The notes below the pieces were generated by a model. The model was not told the origin of the DNA. It searched no databases and saw only the letters and a program-made list of their open reading frames with translations. 64,000 nucleotides of DNA from assembly GCA_937974565.1 (NCBI GenBank), contig CALJWL010000005.1, positions 1-64,000 on the forward strand, in the 5' to 3' direction. Made by a program: the position numbers and the translations under genes. Below are positions 54,832 to 64,000 of this stretch, piece after piece (within the stretch, counting starts at the first letter, position 1; the number at the start of each line of letters is the position of its first letter). The stretch comes from an uncultured Arenicella sp. (GTDB lineage Bacteria; Pseudomonadota; Gammaproteobacteria; Arenicellales; Arenicellaceae).

Positions 54832-55221
54832 TTATCGTGCCCAATTAGGCTTTGTTTCAATTTTATTCTCGAACAGATATTCCATCTTACAAGGCTTGCC
54901 ATCACAAGTTGCTGGGTCGAATTTTGTGTTAGAAATAATGTAATTCAACATAGTTGCTATGTTTTTAGAGGGCGCTTTATAAACCGTGACACTCTCAACG
55001 CCACCGCTCTCATCAATCATTGCTATGGCAAGCACATCGCCTTCTTTACGTAAATCGAGATTCGCTTTGTACAGCGGACGATAAATTACTTGCGTTCCTT
55101 CACTGGGAAAAGGAGGGTACTCACTCTCTTTTAGGTCACCGTATGCATTCTTTACACGCTGTTTAAGTGCGGGCGAAAGTTCAGAATAAGATTTATCGAA
55201 CGGCACATCTGAATGAAACAA
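54832..55221 (-). CDS. Small TonB-C-like protein, start uncertain
   Basis: A 129-residue frame with a pattern like a TonB C-terminal or similar alpha-beta domain: YPPFPSEGTQVIYRPLYKAN, then DVLAIAMIDESGGVESVTVY, then ISNTKFDPATCDGKPCKM. It contains one Cys pair (about 109 and 114). There is no ATG; the frame would start at TTG 55221. The open frame continues upstream about 30 codons without a start or signal peptide. It may be the 3' part of a damaged secreted protein. Divergent from the next gene. Confidence 0.45.
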   Translation of the reverse strand: MFHSDVPFDKSYSELSPALKQRVKNAYGDLKESEYPPFPSEGTQVIYRPLYKANLDLRKEGDVLAIAMIDESGGVESVTVYKAPSKNIATMLNYIISNTKFDPATCDGKPCKMEYLFENKIETKPNWAR

Positions 55222-55484
55222 TTTTTGTTTGAATTTTGATTTAAATGCAAAATTCAGTTGTTCGGATTCAAAATTATGGCACTTTTTTGAACAATACTTA
55301 ATCTAAGCCAGTATGAGAATACTTATTTTTGTTAATCGGCGCTTACCTTATTGCTTACCAACGCTTATTATTACTTGTCGGCGCCTAGCATTATCGGCAT
55401 TTAAACCTTTTCTGAAATTAGCTGAGGCTTGAATCAGAACCATTTATTTAGCGTCACATAAAAACAATCACTCGTCACACAATC

Positions 55485-56000
55485 ATGAAAAAAGCGTCGA
55501 CCTCATACATTGCAACACTGATTTTATTCGTTCTTTTTTTGCCCAACTCAGTCACACTCGCTGAACAAAACGAATCTAAATTGGCACAAAAGATTCGACA
55601 TTGTGCGGCTATCAAAAGCCCTGACAAACGTTACCTCTGCTATGATTTAATTGCGGAAAAATTGGACCATGGTCGAGCGTCCAGCATAGATAAGAATAAC
55701 GATAATGAGCCGAAGGTTTCATCAAACAAAGCACTACCATCAACATTAGGTGGCAGCAAGTTCGATAGCACTCATCGAGAATCGCCGATTAACACCGGTC
55801 AAGTGGTCTCCTGTAAACGTGCCAGCGATAAACGCTGGTTTTTCATCTTCGAAAATGGTCAAGTGTGGAAGCAAACTGATCGACGTCAACGCTTTTTCAA
55901 AAACTGTCAGTTTAATGTCACGGTTCAAAAAGATGGCATCGGTTATGTAATGTCTATCGAATCAAAGAAAAGCAAAATTCGAATTAAGCGTACACGTTAA
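55485..56000 (+). CDS. Secreted protein of unknown function
   Basis: A 171-residue protein with a signal peptide (about 1-26, ending SVTLA). The mature N-terminus has a paired-Cys motif (HCAAIKSPDKRYLCYDLIA) and the C-terminal part has KRWFFIFENGQVWKQTDRR followed by a basic end (SKIRIKRTR). I have seen this NGQVWKQ arrangement in other uncharacterised gammaproteobacterial periplasmic proteins but know no function. Codon use and AT content are like the following genes. Confidence 0.7.
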   Translation: MKKASTSYIATLILFVLFLPNSVTLAEQNESKLAQKIRHCAAIKSPDKRYLCYDLIAEKLDHGRASSIDKNNDNEPKVSSNKALPSTLGGSKFDSTHRESPINTGQVVSCKRASDKRWFFIFENGQVWKQTDRRQRFFKNCQFNVTVQKDGIGYVMSIESKKSKIRIKRTR

Positions 56001-56134
56001 GGGTTTGCATAGACATTAACTTTGATGTTGTGCGCTGGTAAAAAATAGCCACAGATTAAAATCGAAGTTGAAGAAGGTCAAAGCCGATTCTAAAATAACT
56101 TTTGCGCCAAATAACGATAAAGAGGCTTCAAATA

Positions 56135-56540
56135 ATGATAAAAAATATGGGTTTAGTACTTTTTTGGGGTTCAACATTCGCTGCATCGGTGTCTTTAAGT
56201 TCAGAAGAGACGATAACAAAACCAACTCAGCAGCCAACCGATAACACAACACCAACAGACCTCTTCAACAGCCCAGCCATTGGCTGGACGAACAGCTTAT
56301 ATAGACCCCAAAACGGGTGAATTAACTTCACAGAGTACTACACCGGCTGGCACGCAGAAAACAGTTCAGAAGGCCGCCGCACCCATTAAATACACAACGT
56401 ATTCTGACGGCACAGTGGGCGCAAAATTAGAAGGACGTTTCCACACAAGTGTGGTGGCTACCATTAATTGCAACGGAACAATTACCGCTGAACATTCGGA
56501 GAACCGGGTTGAAATACAAAAGGCGTGCGAGGAGAAATAA
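56135..56540 (+). pseudogene. Small secreted protein, split by a frameshift
   Basis: The first frame (56135-56320) begins with a signal peptide (MIKNMGLVLFWGSTFAASV) and a Thr/Pro-rich segment. After about 56275 the coding sense moves to the +1 frame: RTAYIDPKTGELTSQST, then ending in a Cys-containing region at 56540. The TAYIDPKTGE block is typical of small secreted proteins and joins well to the first part. One inserted or two deleted bases near 56270-56285 explain the break. Two separate small genes are less likely. It is followed 2 bp later by the metalloprotease gene. Confidence 0.6.
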
Positions 56541-56542
56541 CC

Positions 56543-57933
56543 ATGCAAAAACCAACGCCCTTTTTATACGCTAGGTTATTCAGCCTACTGACAGCGGTCG
56601 TCGTTTCCTTAAGCGCATTCTCGGCTCATTCAACCAATATCATGCTAATTAATAACGATGGGGCGAATGAAGGGTTCAATAGCAATCAACCCCTCTTCGC
56701 CAATCAAACTGGAAACAGTGGCGCCACACTAGGACAACAGCGCCTAAACGTATTTCAAGCCGCGGCTGATTACTGGGAATCTAAAATCGACAGTCCGGTT
56801 ACCATTCGCGTTGGCATTAACTTCGACCCATTGTTCTGCGGACCAAACAGCGCCACGCTGGGTTCCGCGGGCCCAAACTCGGTGTTTAGAAATTTTGCTA
56901 ATGCGCCTTTAGACAATACTTGGTACGTAGAAGCACTAGCAAACAGCTTAGCCGGGGTAGACTTAGAACCAAGCAGCGACGACATCAGCGCCAGCTTTAA
57001 CAGCGCTATTGACAACAACAATAATTGCCTAAACGGAACTAATTGGTGGCTAGGAATCGATGCTCCAGCCCCTTTTGGCACCATCAGTTTGTACGATACC
57101 GTTTTACATGAATAGGACACGGCTTAGGCTTTCTCAGCCTTGTTAGCGATAACGGCGCCCTTCTTAGCAATCTAAATGATGCTTTCACAAACAATTTATT
57201 TGATCAAGACATTGGGCAATCGTGGCCACTAATGAACAATGCACAACGCGCTGAGTCAGCAACTAATGGCCCCAACCTTACATGGAGCGGCAACAACGCA
57301 AACAACAACAGTTCGCACTTAAATGCATCAGCAAGCCGCACAAATGGGAGCATTCGAATGTTTGCACCACGCTCATTTCAACAAGGCTCATCCGTTTCGC
57401 ATTGGGACACTTCCCTCTCTCCGGATGAATTAATGGAACCAAGCGCTACCCCAACTTCCGACGACAGGTCGACAGTCCAGTTACTGAAAGATATAGGCTG
57501 GAGAATTTTCGAAGGCCCAGGGCAAGTTGCGTTCACGGCTAATAATTATAACGTCGTCGAAGATAGAAGGCAGGCTGACATCGCAATATCACGCTCTGGT
57601 GGTTTTGACGGTGCAATTTCAGTCACGGTCACGTCTGCTGATATAACGGCGTTAGCGGGATCTGATTACACCCCGGTTAACGAAATTGTGAGTTGGGCTG
57701 ACGGTGAATTTGACATACGAACCGTTACAGCACCAATCGTTGATGATGGTCTCTCAGAGCGGCCCGACGAAACGGTACGTATTATTCTATCAAACCCAAC
57801 CGGGTCAGCCACTATTACCGGGCCGAGTTCAGCGACACTGACCATTACTGACCCTCAAGACGACGATTTTCTACTATTGATCATTCCCGCTATTTCAGCC
57901 GCGGTCAAAACGAAAGCTAACGCCCCTCAATAA
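56543..57933 (+). pseudogene. Secreted zinc metalloprotease with Calx-beta domain, frameshifted
   Basis: Starts at ATG 56543 after GAGGAGAA, with a signal peptide of about 30 residues. The first frame reads into VLHE and then a TAG at 57113-57115. One base is missing: restoring it gives HEIGHGLGF, a metzincin-type HExxHxxGF zinc motif, and the frame continues without stops to 57933. The rest includes FTNNLFDQDIG and MNNAQRAESATNG, and a Calx-beta domain (about the last 120 codons: FTANNYNVVEDRRQADIAIS). The final 20 residues are hydrophobic then basic, a possible sorting tail. As written it makes no active protease. Confidence 0.8.
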
Positions 57934-57952
57934 CCTGAGTTCAAACGCAACC

Positions 57953-59329
57953 TCATTCATGCTTGATGATAGCTGAGTATTCATCAAGCATGACTTTTTT
58001 CTTTATTAGAAAAGTGGATACCGACGCGGCGATTAACACCAAACCGATAAGATTGGTTACCCACCCTGCTGGCGCCCATACGCCGCAACATAAGAACTGG
58101 TTTAAAACCTCGTAGCTAATCGGCAATACAACCATCCAGCCTGCGATAACCAGAGTAGGCTGTAAAGCAAAGAAAATCACCAATGGCATGAGATACCAAG
58201 GAAAGATCACCGGTGACAATATGAGTGGCAACACAAATAGCGCTTGAGCCAAAGCAAGTGCATAACCAGACGATTTATCTCTAGAAGCCCAACCCCACAC
58301 CAATAAAGACGACATAAGCAAGCCAAACAATACCGCCACTAAGATCACCATGCTTTGCCCTAGGCAAGGCTCCAACCAATGAAAAAGGGGTGAGTTAGCA
58401 CGCCACTTAGAAAAAAACACCGAAATCGACCCCACTGGCCGCAAACCACTTGCTAACGCCGTACCATACACAACCAATAAGGTTATAAAGCACCCCAATG
58501 CCAGCCATGCACGCGCACGCCATGTTTTCACGAATAGCGCTAAGGGCAATAACAAAAATAAAGGTAGAATTTTTACAGAAGCCCCAAGTCCAATAACCAC
58601 GCCCGCCAACAGCCACTTTTTATATTGCCAAGCCCAGACAGCGGCAGCTACCGAAAGCGCTGAAAAGACGTCAATATGAGCGGCCTCGCCGGCTTCAAAA
58701 ATCAACAACGGGCTTAGGGCGATTAACGGCAGGTGCCGTAACAAACCCGCTCGTTGCAGCACTTTGTAACCCACAGCCAATAATGACAAGCTGGCCAAAG
58801 CAGTCAACGTTTTCCACACCACAATGGCGTGCAACGAACCAAAAAATGAGGCAATGGAATAAAGCAACAGCGCCAATGGCGGATACAAGGTTACGTACTT
58901 GGCGTGTTCGGAGGGGGGCAGCCATTGTGCCCGCAGATCAGCAAGCTCTGGGGCATCATGGGCAATGCTGTATGGGTCTAGGCCTTCTAACAATATGCGC
59001 CCATCAAACAAATAACGACTCACATCATTGGATGTGTAAGGGTCGATCACAATCAGAACCAGCCGTGCGGCGACACCACAAAATAACAACCTGCGAATTA
59101 ATTTAGTGTTCAGTGTAACCGGCATTTTACACCAAACCCCAAACATCAACGCATAAGCAAGAAGGTACTGCACAACCACTTGAGTGCCAATATGGTTGCC
59201 CATGATATTCAACGCACTTGATTGCAACTGGTAAGATAAAAATAAGCTGTAGGCTATCACTGCGAAAAACAGCAACAGCAATCCATTTGTTAAATGCATT
59301 GGCCGTGTTTCCACACCCATAACACTCAT
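57953..59329 (-). CDS. Polytopic GT-C type glycosyltransferase
   Basis: A 458-residue membrane protein with about eleven helices. The first large loop holds DPYTSNDVSRYLFDGRILLEGLDPY, quoted in part as the acidic loop typical of GT-C mannosyltransferases (GT87/MptB-like) that use polyprenyl-phosphate sugars. LYPPLALLLYSI is another usual segment. I start it at ATG 59329 because the residues upstream look non-coding; further ATGs at 59320 and 59299 are possible. Third gene of an operon with a GT2 enzyme and an outer-membrane protein. Confidence 0.75.
   Translation of the reverse strand: MSVMGVETRPMHLTNGLLLLFFAVIAYSLFLSYQLQSSALNIMGNHIGTQVVVQYLLAYALMFGVWCKMPVTLNTKLIRRLLFCGVAARLVLIVIDPYTSNDVSRYLFDGRILLEGLDPYSIAHDAPELADLRAQWLPPSEHAKYVTLYPPLALLLYSIASFFGSLHAIVVWKTLTALASLSLLAVGYKVLQRAGLLRHLPLIALSPLLIFEAGEAAHIDVFSALSVAAAVWAWQYKKWLLAGVVIGLGASVKILPLFLLLPLALFVKTWRARAWLALGCFITLLVVYGTALASGLRPVGSISVFFSKWRANSPLFHWLEPCLGQSMVILVAVLFGLLMSSLLVWGWASRDKSSGYALALAQALFVLPLILSPVIFPWYLMPLVIFFALQPTLVIAGWMVVLPISYEVLNQFLCCGVWAPAGWVTNLIGLVLIAASVSTFLIKKKVMLDEYSAIIKHE
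57959..57998 (+). terminator. Terminator of the metalloprotease gene
   Basis: A perfect 11-bp stem (ATGCTTGATGA with TCATCAAGCAT), then GAC and TTTTTT. It begins 26 bp after the protease stop and lies inside the 3' end of the convergent membrane glycosyltransferase gene, so it is part of that coding sequence as well. Confidence 0.8.
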
Positions 59330-59402
59330 AGGAAAACGAAACTTATCATTTAAACAACGCAGCCCATACAAAGGTCTGCATTAAGGTAATCACAAAAAGC
59401 AA

Positions 59403-60884
59403 TCAAGGCCTGGCTCGTGAACGTAGGCTCGTGAACGCCGATAGAGAAAAGCCAACAGCCAACATAATAAAGAATGGCAGCATTAACCAGCTTTCATTTT
59501 GAATCGACCATATAGCCCCGTAAGTAAACGCTAACCCTGCCGCCAACTCCACACCCTCACTGGCAGGCAAATGAGTTTTGTACTTCTTTGTTAAACCTGC
59601 GGTGTCCGCCGCAGTCGCTGTTTCACCGCTTTTTGGCGTACGAACAAACTCGCTCTCTTGATTAGCCAGTGCTTCGAGTGCTGCTCTGGCATTATTAAAC
59701 GCTAAAAAAATTCCAAGTAGCAATAAAAATGGCAGATTGATTAACGCCTTAATACGGGAATGGTCCAGCGCAACTTGGCCGTAATACAAATAAACCAAAT
59801 GACTACCCGAAGCCAGCATCAATAAAGGAATGTCTAACCAAAACACAAATGGCATTTGCAGATACTCACGGGCTATTAAGCTGGGAATCAGTAAAAACAA
59901 AGTGTCAATTAACATCACAAAATAAGCAAAGTTGTTCGATAGATGAAAGGTCGCTTCTAATTTTTTGCTCAACTTAAAATCAGTTCGCCATATGGTCCCT
60001 ATCAACTTCTTCATAACTTGAACACCGCCCTTAGCCCAACGGTGTTGTTGACTTTTAAATGCCCGCATATCAGACGGTAATTCTGCTGGGCAAATAATAT
60101 CGTTACGGTAAATAAGCTTCCAGCCTTTGATTTGAGCGCGATAACTAAGATCAAGATCTTCAGTAAGAGTATCAGCCGCCCAATGTCCGGCATCAATGAT
60201 TGCGCTGGTACGCCAGATACCTGCCGTACCATTGAAGTTAAACAACATATTGCCGTAATAACGCATCTGTTGCTCTAACGCAAAATGCGAGTCCAACATC
60301 ACGGCCTGGCATTTTGTTAAACGATTACTGTTAATGTTTAAGTGCCCCCAACGCCCCTGCACCATCGCAACATTCGGGTCTGTGAAGTGATGCACTGTCT
60401 GCCGTAAAAAATCAGTATTCGGCATGAAGTCTGCATCAAATATAGCAATAAATTCACCACTGGCTGTATCCATGGCGTCTCGTAAAGCACCGGCTTTAAA
60501 TCCTTGGCGATTAGCACGATGGACATGATCGATGTTGACGCCGTTCTCTCGTAATTCAATGACATACGCCCTAATCACATCAACGGTTTCGTCAGTAGAA
60601 TCGTCAACAACTTGAATTTGCAATAAGTCAGCAGGGTAGTCCAGTTTTATAGCTTGCTCAATAATTCGCAACGCAACATTGCGTTCATTAAACACGGGTA
60701 TCTGAACCGTCACCTTTGGTAATTGACTGAAACGTTGTTCTATTTGAGGTACTTGACTGGATTTCTTAGATCGATAGTAATGCGCACGAAACACCAACGA
60801 CAAACGGTGTGCCCCGAATAAACACAAAATCAGTAATAAACCATAGTGCAATCCCAGAACCAACCAGCTCAGTATTATTTCCAT
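59403..60884 (-). CDS. Cellulose-synthase-like GT2 glycosyltransferase
   Basis: A 493-residue processive-type transferase. N-terminal helix at about 5-28, then the catalytic domain: VTVQIPVFNERNVALR, VVDDSTDETVD, FDADFMPN (DxD), TEDLDLSYR (catalytic Asp) and QQHRWAKGG (QxxRW). Four C-terminal membrane helices follow (about 310-400 and 440-480), with a polar loop between. It resembles glucomannan-synthase-like and ceramide-glucosyltransferase-like enzymes. Product unknown; probably an exported or membrane-linked glycan made with the adjacent GT-C protein. Confidence 0.88.
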   Translation of the reverse strand: MEIILSWLVLGLHYGLLLILCLFGAHRLSLVFRAHYYRSKKSSQVPQIEQRFSQLPKVTVQIPVFNERNVALRIIEQAIKLDYPADLLQIQVVDDSTDETVDVIRAYVIELRENGVNIDHVHRANRQGFKAGALRDAMDTASGEFIAIFDADFMPNTDFLRQTVHHFTDPNVAMVQGRWGHLNINSNRLTKCQAVMLDSHFALEQQMRYYGNMLFNFNGTAGIWRTSAIIDAGHWAADTLTEDLDLSYRAQIKGWKLIYRNDIICPAELPSDMRAFKSQQHRWAKGGVQVMKKLIGTIWRTDFKLSKKLEATFHLSNNFAYFVMLIDTLFLLIPSLIAREYLQMPFVFWLDIPLLMLASGSHLVYLYYGQVALDHSRIKALINLPFLLLLGIFLAFNNARAALEALANQESEFVRTPKSGETATAADTAGLTKKYKTHLPASEGVELAAGLAFTYGAIWSIQNESWLMLPFFIMLAVGFSLSAFTSLRSRARP

Positions 60885-60920
60885 CAGCCTTATTTACCAT
60901 TAATTGATTCGTTCGACACG

Positions 60921-61760
60921 TTAGAATGTGCGTGTTAACGCAACTTGAACCCCATCACCTTGCAACGTGTTATCACCATATAAGTCATCGGTATAAGTGA
61001 GTTCAGCACCCCAATGACTACCTTCACTGGGTTGACCAAAGCTCCATCCGGCTGTTAACTCAAGCTTGCCAATATCAAACTCAGGGGTGCGCGATAAATT
61101 ACCGCCGTTAATAAATTGGACATCGGCATTATTGGCACTTTCAATGCCATCCAGCTTTGCACGTAAGTAAAAATTATCACTCAGTGAAACACCGTATTCA
61201 ATCAAATAACGAATCTCATCTGATGGTTCATCAGTACGAAAACGATAGCCGAGTTCAAAACCCACGTAGCCCAATGAACCCAAACTTTTTCCAACCAAAA
61301 CTTTGGCCTCAATGTCTTCTTGGCCATTGCCTAGTGGCAAAGTATCGTCTTCGTCGTACAAGTAAGGCAGCTTTGCTAAAAGTTGGGTTGAAAGCACGAA
61401 TGGTTCAGCTTGCCACTGATACTTAACGCCAATATCAATATCGCCTAAACCGTCATTTTGAATGGCAACGCCAGCGGCATCCGTTTGGGTAATATCTTGA
61501 TATAGCACCGAGGTAAACAGTCCCCAATTATTACCTAAGCCCCACTCACCATAATAAGACACACTGCTTCCCTCAAACTCGCCCAGATCAGGGTTGCCGC
61601 CAAAAAAATCAGTGGCACTGTAATCACTGATGCCTATCTTATTATAGGAGCCACCTTTCTCGGCAACCCACGCACCAGCGTGAGACTGCCATGGCAGGAA
61701 GGTGAAAAGCAAAGAGGCCACGACAAGCGCCACTCGCGCCTTCAGTATAGGTTGGTTCAT
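60921..61760 (-). CDS. Outer-membrane beta-barrel protein of the glycan operon
   Basis: A 279-residue protein with a signal peptide (about 1-28, ending WQSHAGA). The mature part consists of repeated aromatic amphipathic strands (SVSYYGEWGLGNNWGLFTSV) and ends in Phe (VALTRTF), the signature of a barrel inserted by BAM. It resembles MetA-pathway-type outer-membrane proteins. ATG 61760 is preceded by GTGGAGA; an upstream start is unlikely. First gene of the operon, so it may be the exit route or a receptor for the glycan. Confidence 0.8.
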   Translation of the reverse strand: MNQPILKARVALVVASLLFTFLPWQSHAGAWVAEKGGSYNKIGISDYSATDFFGGNPDLGEFEGSSVSYYGEWGLGNNWGLFTSVLYQDITQTDAAGVAIQNDGLGDIDIGVKYQWQAEPFVLSTQLLAKLPYLYDEDDTLPLGNGQEDIEAKVLVGKSLGSLGYVGFELGYRFRTDEPSDEIRYLIEYGVSLSDNFYLRAKLDGIESANNADVQFINGGNLSRTPEFDIGKLELTAGWSFGQPSEGSHWGAELTYTDDLYGDNTLQGDGVQVALTRTF

Positions 61761-62137
61761 GATGTTCTCCACTGGTTGGGCTATTACCCACGACTTCAAA
61801 TTCAGCATGGGTTTTGTTTAACTGTAGAAGAAGAACAAAGAGCAACCGTTTTGATTACAGTTTTTTTATTTTTCCACTCAATTACGATGATTTCGTAAAA
61901 AATTCAGATGGGTTAATACTTTTTAACTATTAATAATTACAATTTTATTATTATTAACGATATATAACCATGAACTCAAACGCGTTAGTTGAGCTACTTC
62001 GTTCCCTACATCGCTTAGCTTATCCGTATCCGTATCCGTATCCGTATCCGTATCCGTACACGATAATGACTTAGAAGACGCTCTACATGGACACAACTAT
62101 TCAGCGTTGAACATACTGAGAAAAAGCACCGACCTAT
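61761..62137. other. Space upstream of the glycan operon and downstream of rho
   Basis: About 375 bp without a supported gene. It should hold the promoter of the leftward glycan operon, probably in the very AT-rich stretch at 61850-61970. A hexanucleotide tandem repeat at 62021-62058 is listed separately. Confidence 0.5.
62021..62058. repeat. Hexanucleotide tandem repeat, TATCCG six times
   Basis: Six perfect copies of TATCCG plus two bases, upstream of the glycan operon and about 170 bp past the rho stop. Such short perfect repeats change copy number by slippage. It is about 260 bp upstream of the first gene of the glycan operon, so an effect on that operon's expression is possible but not shown. 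Confidence 0.8.
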
Positions 62138-62173
62138 AAAAAAGCCGCATGGCTATTAGCATACGGCTTTTTA
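62138..62173 (-). terminator. Intrinsic terminator of rho
   Basis: Arms AAAAGCCGCATG and CATACGGCTTTT pair with one mismatch around an 8-base loop. On the minus strand the hairpin ends in a run of six T. It lies 55 bp past the rho stop. A T-rich stretch also follows on the plus strand, so it could work in both directions. Confidence 0.8.
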
Positions 62174-62227
62174 ATTTTAAACAACTGGTCCGCTCAGTAT
62201 TTTGAGCCAACCTTGCTGCAGTGATTG

Positions 62228-63490
62228 TCAGCGTTTCATGGAACCAAAAAATTCAGAATTGGCTTTAGTGGCTTTAAGTTTATCCAACAAAAACTCAATG
62301 GCTTCCACTTCGCTCATCGGATGCAACAATTTGCGTAAAATCCAAACTTTTTGTAATTCTTCCGGTTCAATAAGCAACTCTTCACGGCGAGTCGATGATT
62401 TATTAACAATGATCGCAGGGTACACTCGCTTCTCAGCAATCTTACGCTCAAGATGCACTTCCATATTACCCGTGCCTTTGAATTCTTCGTAAATCACTTC
62501 GTCCATTTTCGATCCAGTTTCGATCAATGCTGTGGCCAAAATAGTTAAGCTGCCGCCTTCTTCTATATTACGCGCTGCGCCAAAAAAACGTTTTGGGCGT
62601 TGCAATGCATTTGCATCAACCCCTCCTGTTAACACCTTACCAGAGGCCGGTGCAACGGTATTGTATGCACGGGCTAAACGAGTGATCGAATCAAGTAAAA
62701 TTACTACGTCTTTCTTATGTTCAACTAAACGTTTGGCTTTCTCTATTACCATTTCCGCCACTTGCACGTGACGCGCAGCCGGTTCATCAAAAGTAGAAGA
62801 GATCACTTCGCCACGCACCGAACGCTGCATTTCTGTCACTTCTTCAGGGCGTTCATCAATCAATAGTACCATCAACTCAACGTCTGGGTTGTTGGTGGTA
62901 ATGGCTTGCGCAATCTGTTGCAACATCACCGTTTTACCACTTTTGGGCGACGATACAATCAAACCACGTTGCCCTTTACCTAATGGCGCAATCAAGTCAA
63001 TAACTCGGCCAGTTAAGTCTTCTGATGTGCCGTTTTCTTGCTCGAGTTTGAGCGACTTGTTCGGGTGCAACGGCGTTAAGTTTTCAAATAAAATTTTATT
63101 GCGTGCTTCTTCTGGAGTAGACCCATTAATGGTAGACACTTTCAGAAGAGCAAAATACCGCTCTGAGTCTTTAGGAGGCCGAATTAGACCAGCTACTGTA
63201 TCACCAGTGCGCAGATTGAAACGACGAATCTGGCTCGGGCTAACGTAAATATCATCGGGCCCAGCAAGATATGAACTGTCTGCTGAACGTAAAAAGCCAA
63301 ATCCGTCTTGCAGAATTTCGACTACGCCCTCGCCTTCGATATCTTCGCCTTTCTTGGCCATTGATTTTAGGATTGTAAAAATCTGATCCTGCTTACGCAT
63401 ACGGCCTAAGCCGTCTAAATCCATTGAGCGCCCGATCTGTGTAAGCTCGGTTGCGGACTTCTTTTTGAGGTCGGTTAACGATGTTGGCAT
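62228..63490 (-). CDS. rho: Transcription termination factor Rho
   Basis: A 420-residue hexameric RNA helicase. The N-terminal RNA-binding domain has [12 protein letters not shown] and [18 protein letters not shown]. The motor has Walker [12 protein letters not shown], Walker [17 protein letters not shown], the Q-loop [20 protein letters not shown], and the R-loop region [20 protein letters not shown]. Length and sequence are close to E. coli Rho (419). It is followed by an intrinsic terminator. The 209 bp upstream hold no gene and probably the leader. Confidence 0.98.
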   Translation of the reverse strand: MPTSLTDLKKKSATELTQIGRSMDLDGLGRMRKQDQIFTILKSMAKKGEDIEGEGVVEILQDGFGFLRSADSSYLAGPDDIYVSPSQIRRFNLRTGDTVAGLIRPPKDSERYFALLKVSTINGSTPEEARNKILFENLTPLHPNKSLKLEQENGTSEDLTGRVIDLIAPLGKGQRGLIVSSPKSGKTVMLQQIAQAITTNNPDVELMVLLIDERPEEVTEMQRSVRGEVISSTFDEPAARHVQVAEMVIEKAKRLVEHKKDVVILLDSITRLARAYNTVAPASGKVLTGGVDANALQRPKRFFGAARNIEEGGSLTILATALIETGSKMDEVIYEEFKGTGNMEVHLERKIAEKRVYPAIIVNKSSTRREELLIEPEELQKVWILRKLLHPMSEVEAIEFLLDKLKATKANSEFFGSMKR

Positions 63491-63699
63491 GATTTTATTA
63501 TATGTTTGTAAGGCTGCGCCGCAGATGGTTACTGTGTTCCGAAAGCCTACGTATTGAATACGACTCCGAGATGAGCCCTAAAAAGTTTTAATAGTTGGAA
63601 TTTGTGATCTCAAACTGTGTGATCTCAACCTAAGCCTTAATATGTGCCGGCTATCGTAAATATGCTTAGCATTATCAAGGATAATCGACTGATCGATTA

Positions 63700-63999
63700 T
63701 TATAAAATCGGGGACGCAGGTTTAGTCCTCAACCTTATCTGGCCATCAACTGTTTGTACATCATTGCTTATTTTGAAAGTTATTGCACGATAACAACAAT
63801 CACAAAACGCCTGACTGAACATAAGCAGTAACGAGGGTTTGATTGGTTTTGAACCTTGAGAAAATTTGACTCGACGATCGCGAATCTTAACTAACATTAC
63901 CACGTAGTCGGATAACTGTCTAGGCAGCTTGGCAAGTTTAGTTGAGAACGCCTCTTGCCCACCACGTAATTTTGTAAGCTTATTGTCATCATCAATTGA
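63700..63999 (-). CDS. Partial reading frame at the window edge, unknown
   Basis: A frame of 99 codons on the minus strand, open to the right edge and ending at TAA 63700. Fragments read GGQEAFSTKLAKLPRQLSDY and VVMLVKIRDRRVKFSQGSK. It has a basic middle part and a cluster of three Cys (FCDCCYRA). I do not recognise a family. The start, if any, lies outside the window unless the ATG at 63894 is used. It could be the tail of a real gene or chance. Confidence 0.3.
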   Translation of the reverse strand, partial: SIDDDNKLTKLRGGQEAFSTKLAKLPRQLSDYVVMLVKIRDRRVKFSQGSKPIKPSLLLMFSQAFCDCCYRAITFKISNDVQTVDGQIRLRTKPASPIL

Positions 64000-64000
64000 G

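Noticed and set aside
62021-62058. CRISPR-like array
   Set aside because: The repeat is a simple head-to-tail hexamer with no spacers and no cas genes in the window.

Overview
The window looks like a chromosome segment of a marine, Gram-negative gammaproteobacterium of moderate GC content. The reasons are the gammaproteobacterial gene order yrbG-kdsD-kdsC-lptCAB-rpoN-hpf-ptsN-rapZ-HPr, an ibaG-murA-hisG-hisD block, a sodium-pumping oxaloacetate decarboxylase (oadGAB), outer-membrane beta-barrel proteins and a rho gene. I cannot name the genus. I see no rRNA, tRNA, CRISPR array or intact insertion sequence.

Layout. 0.4-1.4 kb: a ParE/RelE toxin-antitoxin pair with a palindromic operator, and a fragment of a tyrosine recombinase. 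1.5-9.6 kb: housekeeping genes (yicC, a Ser/Thr kinase and PP2C phosphatase pair, rph, rdgB, gpmI, a membrane DnaJ protein, an M18 aminopeptidase). 9.8-14.4 kb: a TonB-like protein and an oadGAB operon whose last gene is a gamma-carbonic-anhydrase-like protein. 14.5-17.7 kb: a GtrA/GtrB-like glycan-modification cassette. 17.9-24.9 kb: hisD, hisG (short form), murA, grxD, ibaG, an ABC-2 exporter pair and an orphan mlaC. 25.3-36.3 kb: the long envelope and nitrogen-PTS block. 36.3-37.2 kb: a BLUF-like protein with altered flavin-site residues, and an IS3 remnant.

37.2-48.6 kb is the most coherent accessory system. It is a seven-gene leftward operon for uptake and breakdown of guanidine: substrate-binding protein, permease, ATPase, two DUF1989 carboxyguanidine deiminase subunits, a biotin-dependent carboxylase and allophanate hydrolase. 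Its leader carries a guanidine-I (ykkC) riboswitch, and a good sigma-54 promoter lies just upstream. A second sigma-54 promoter points the other way, towards a TorF-family porin, with an NtrC-like site between the two. The sigma-54 gene rpoN itself is at 30.7 kb. This predicts nitrogen-limitation control at initiation plus guanidine control in the leader.

48.7-50.3 kb is a small mobile-DNA scar: an attC-like site, a zinc-ribbon gene interrupted by a TGG-to-TAG type stop, a secreted PIG-L-like hydrolase and an IS3 transposase tail. 50.3-54.4 kb is a tightly overlapping four-gene operon (DUF3348, a MotA/TolQ-like channel with a long coiled tail, a MotB/OmpA-like protein, DUF2894). It resembles an uncharacterised ion-driven envelope motor and is the best candidate for an undescribed system. 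54.8-57.9 kb holds several small secreted proteins, two of them broken by frameshifts, one of these exactly inside a HExxH zinc motif. 58-61.8 kb is a glycan operon (GT-C transferase, cellulose-synthase-like GT2, outer-membrane protein). Rho and an unfinished reading frame close the window.

All family assignments come from reading the protein sequences and from memory of the families; no database search was run.
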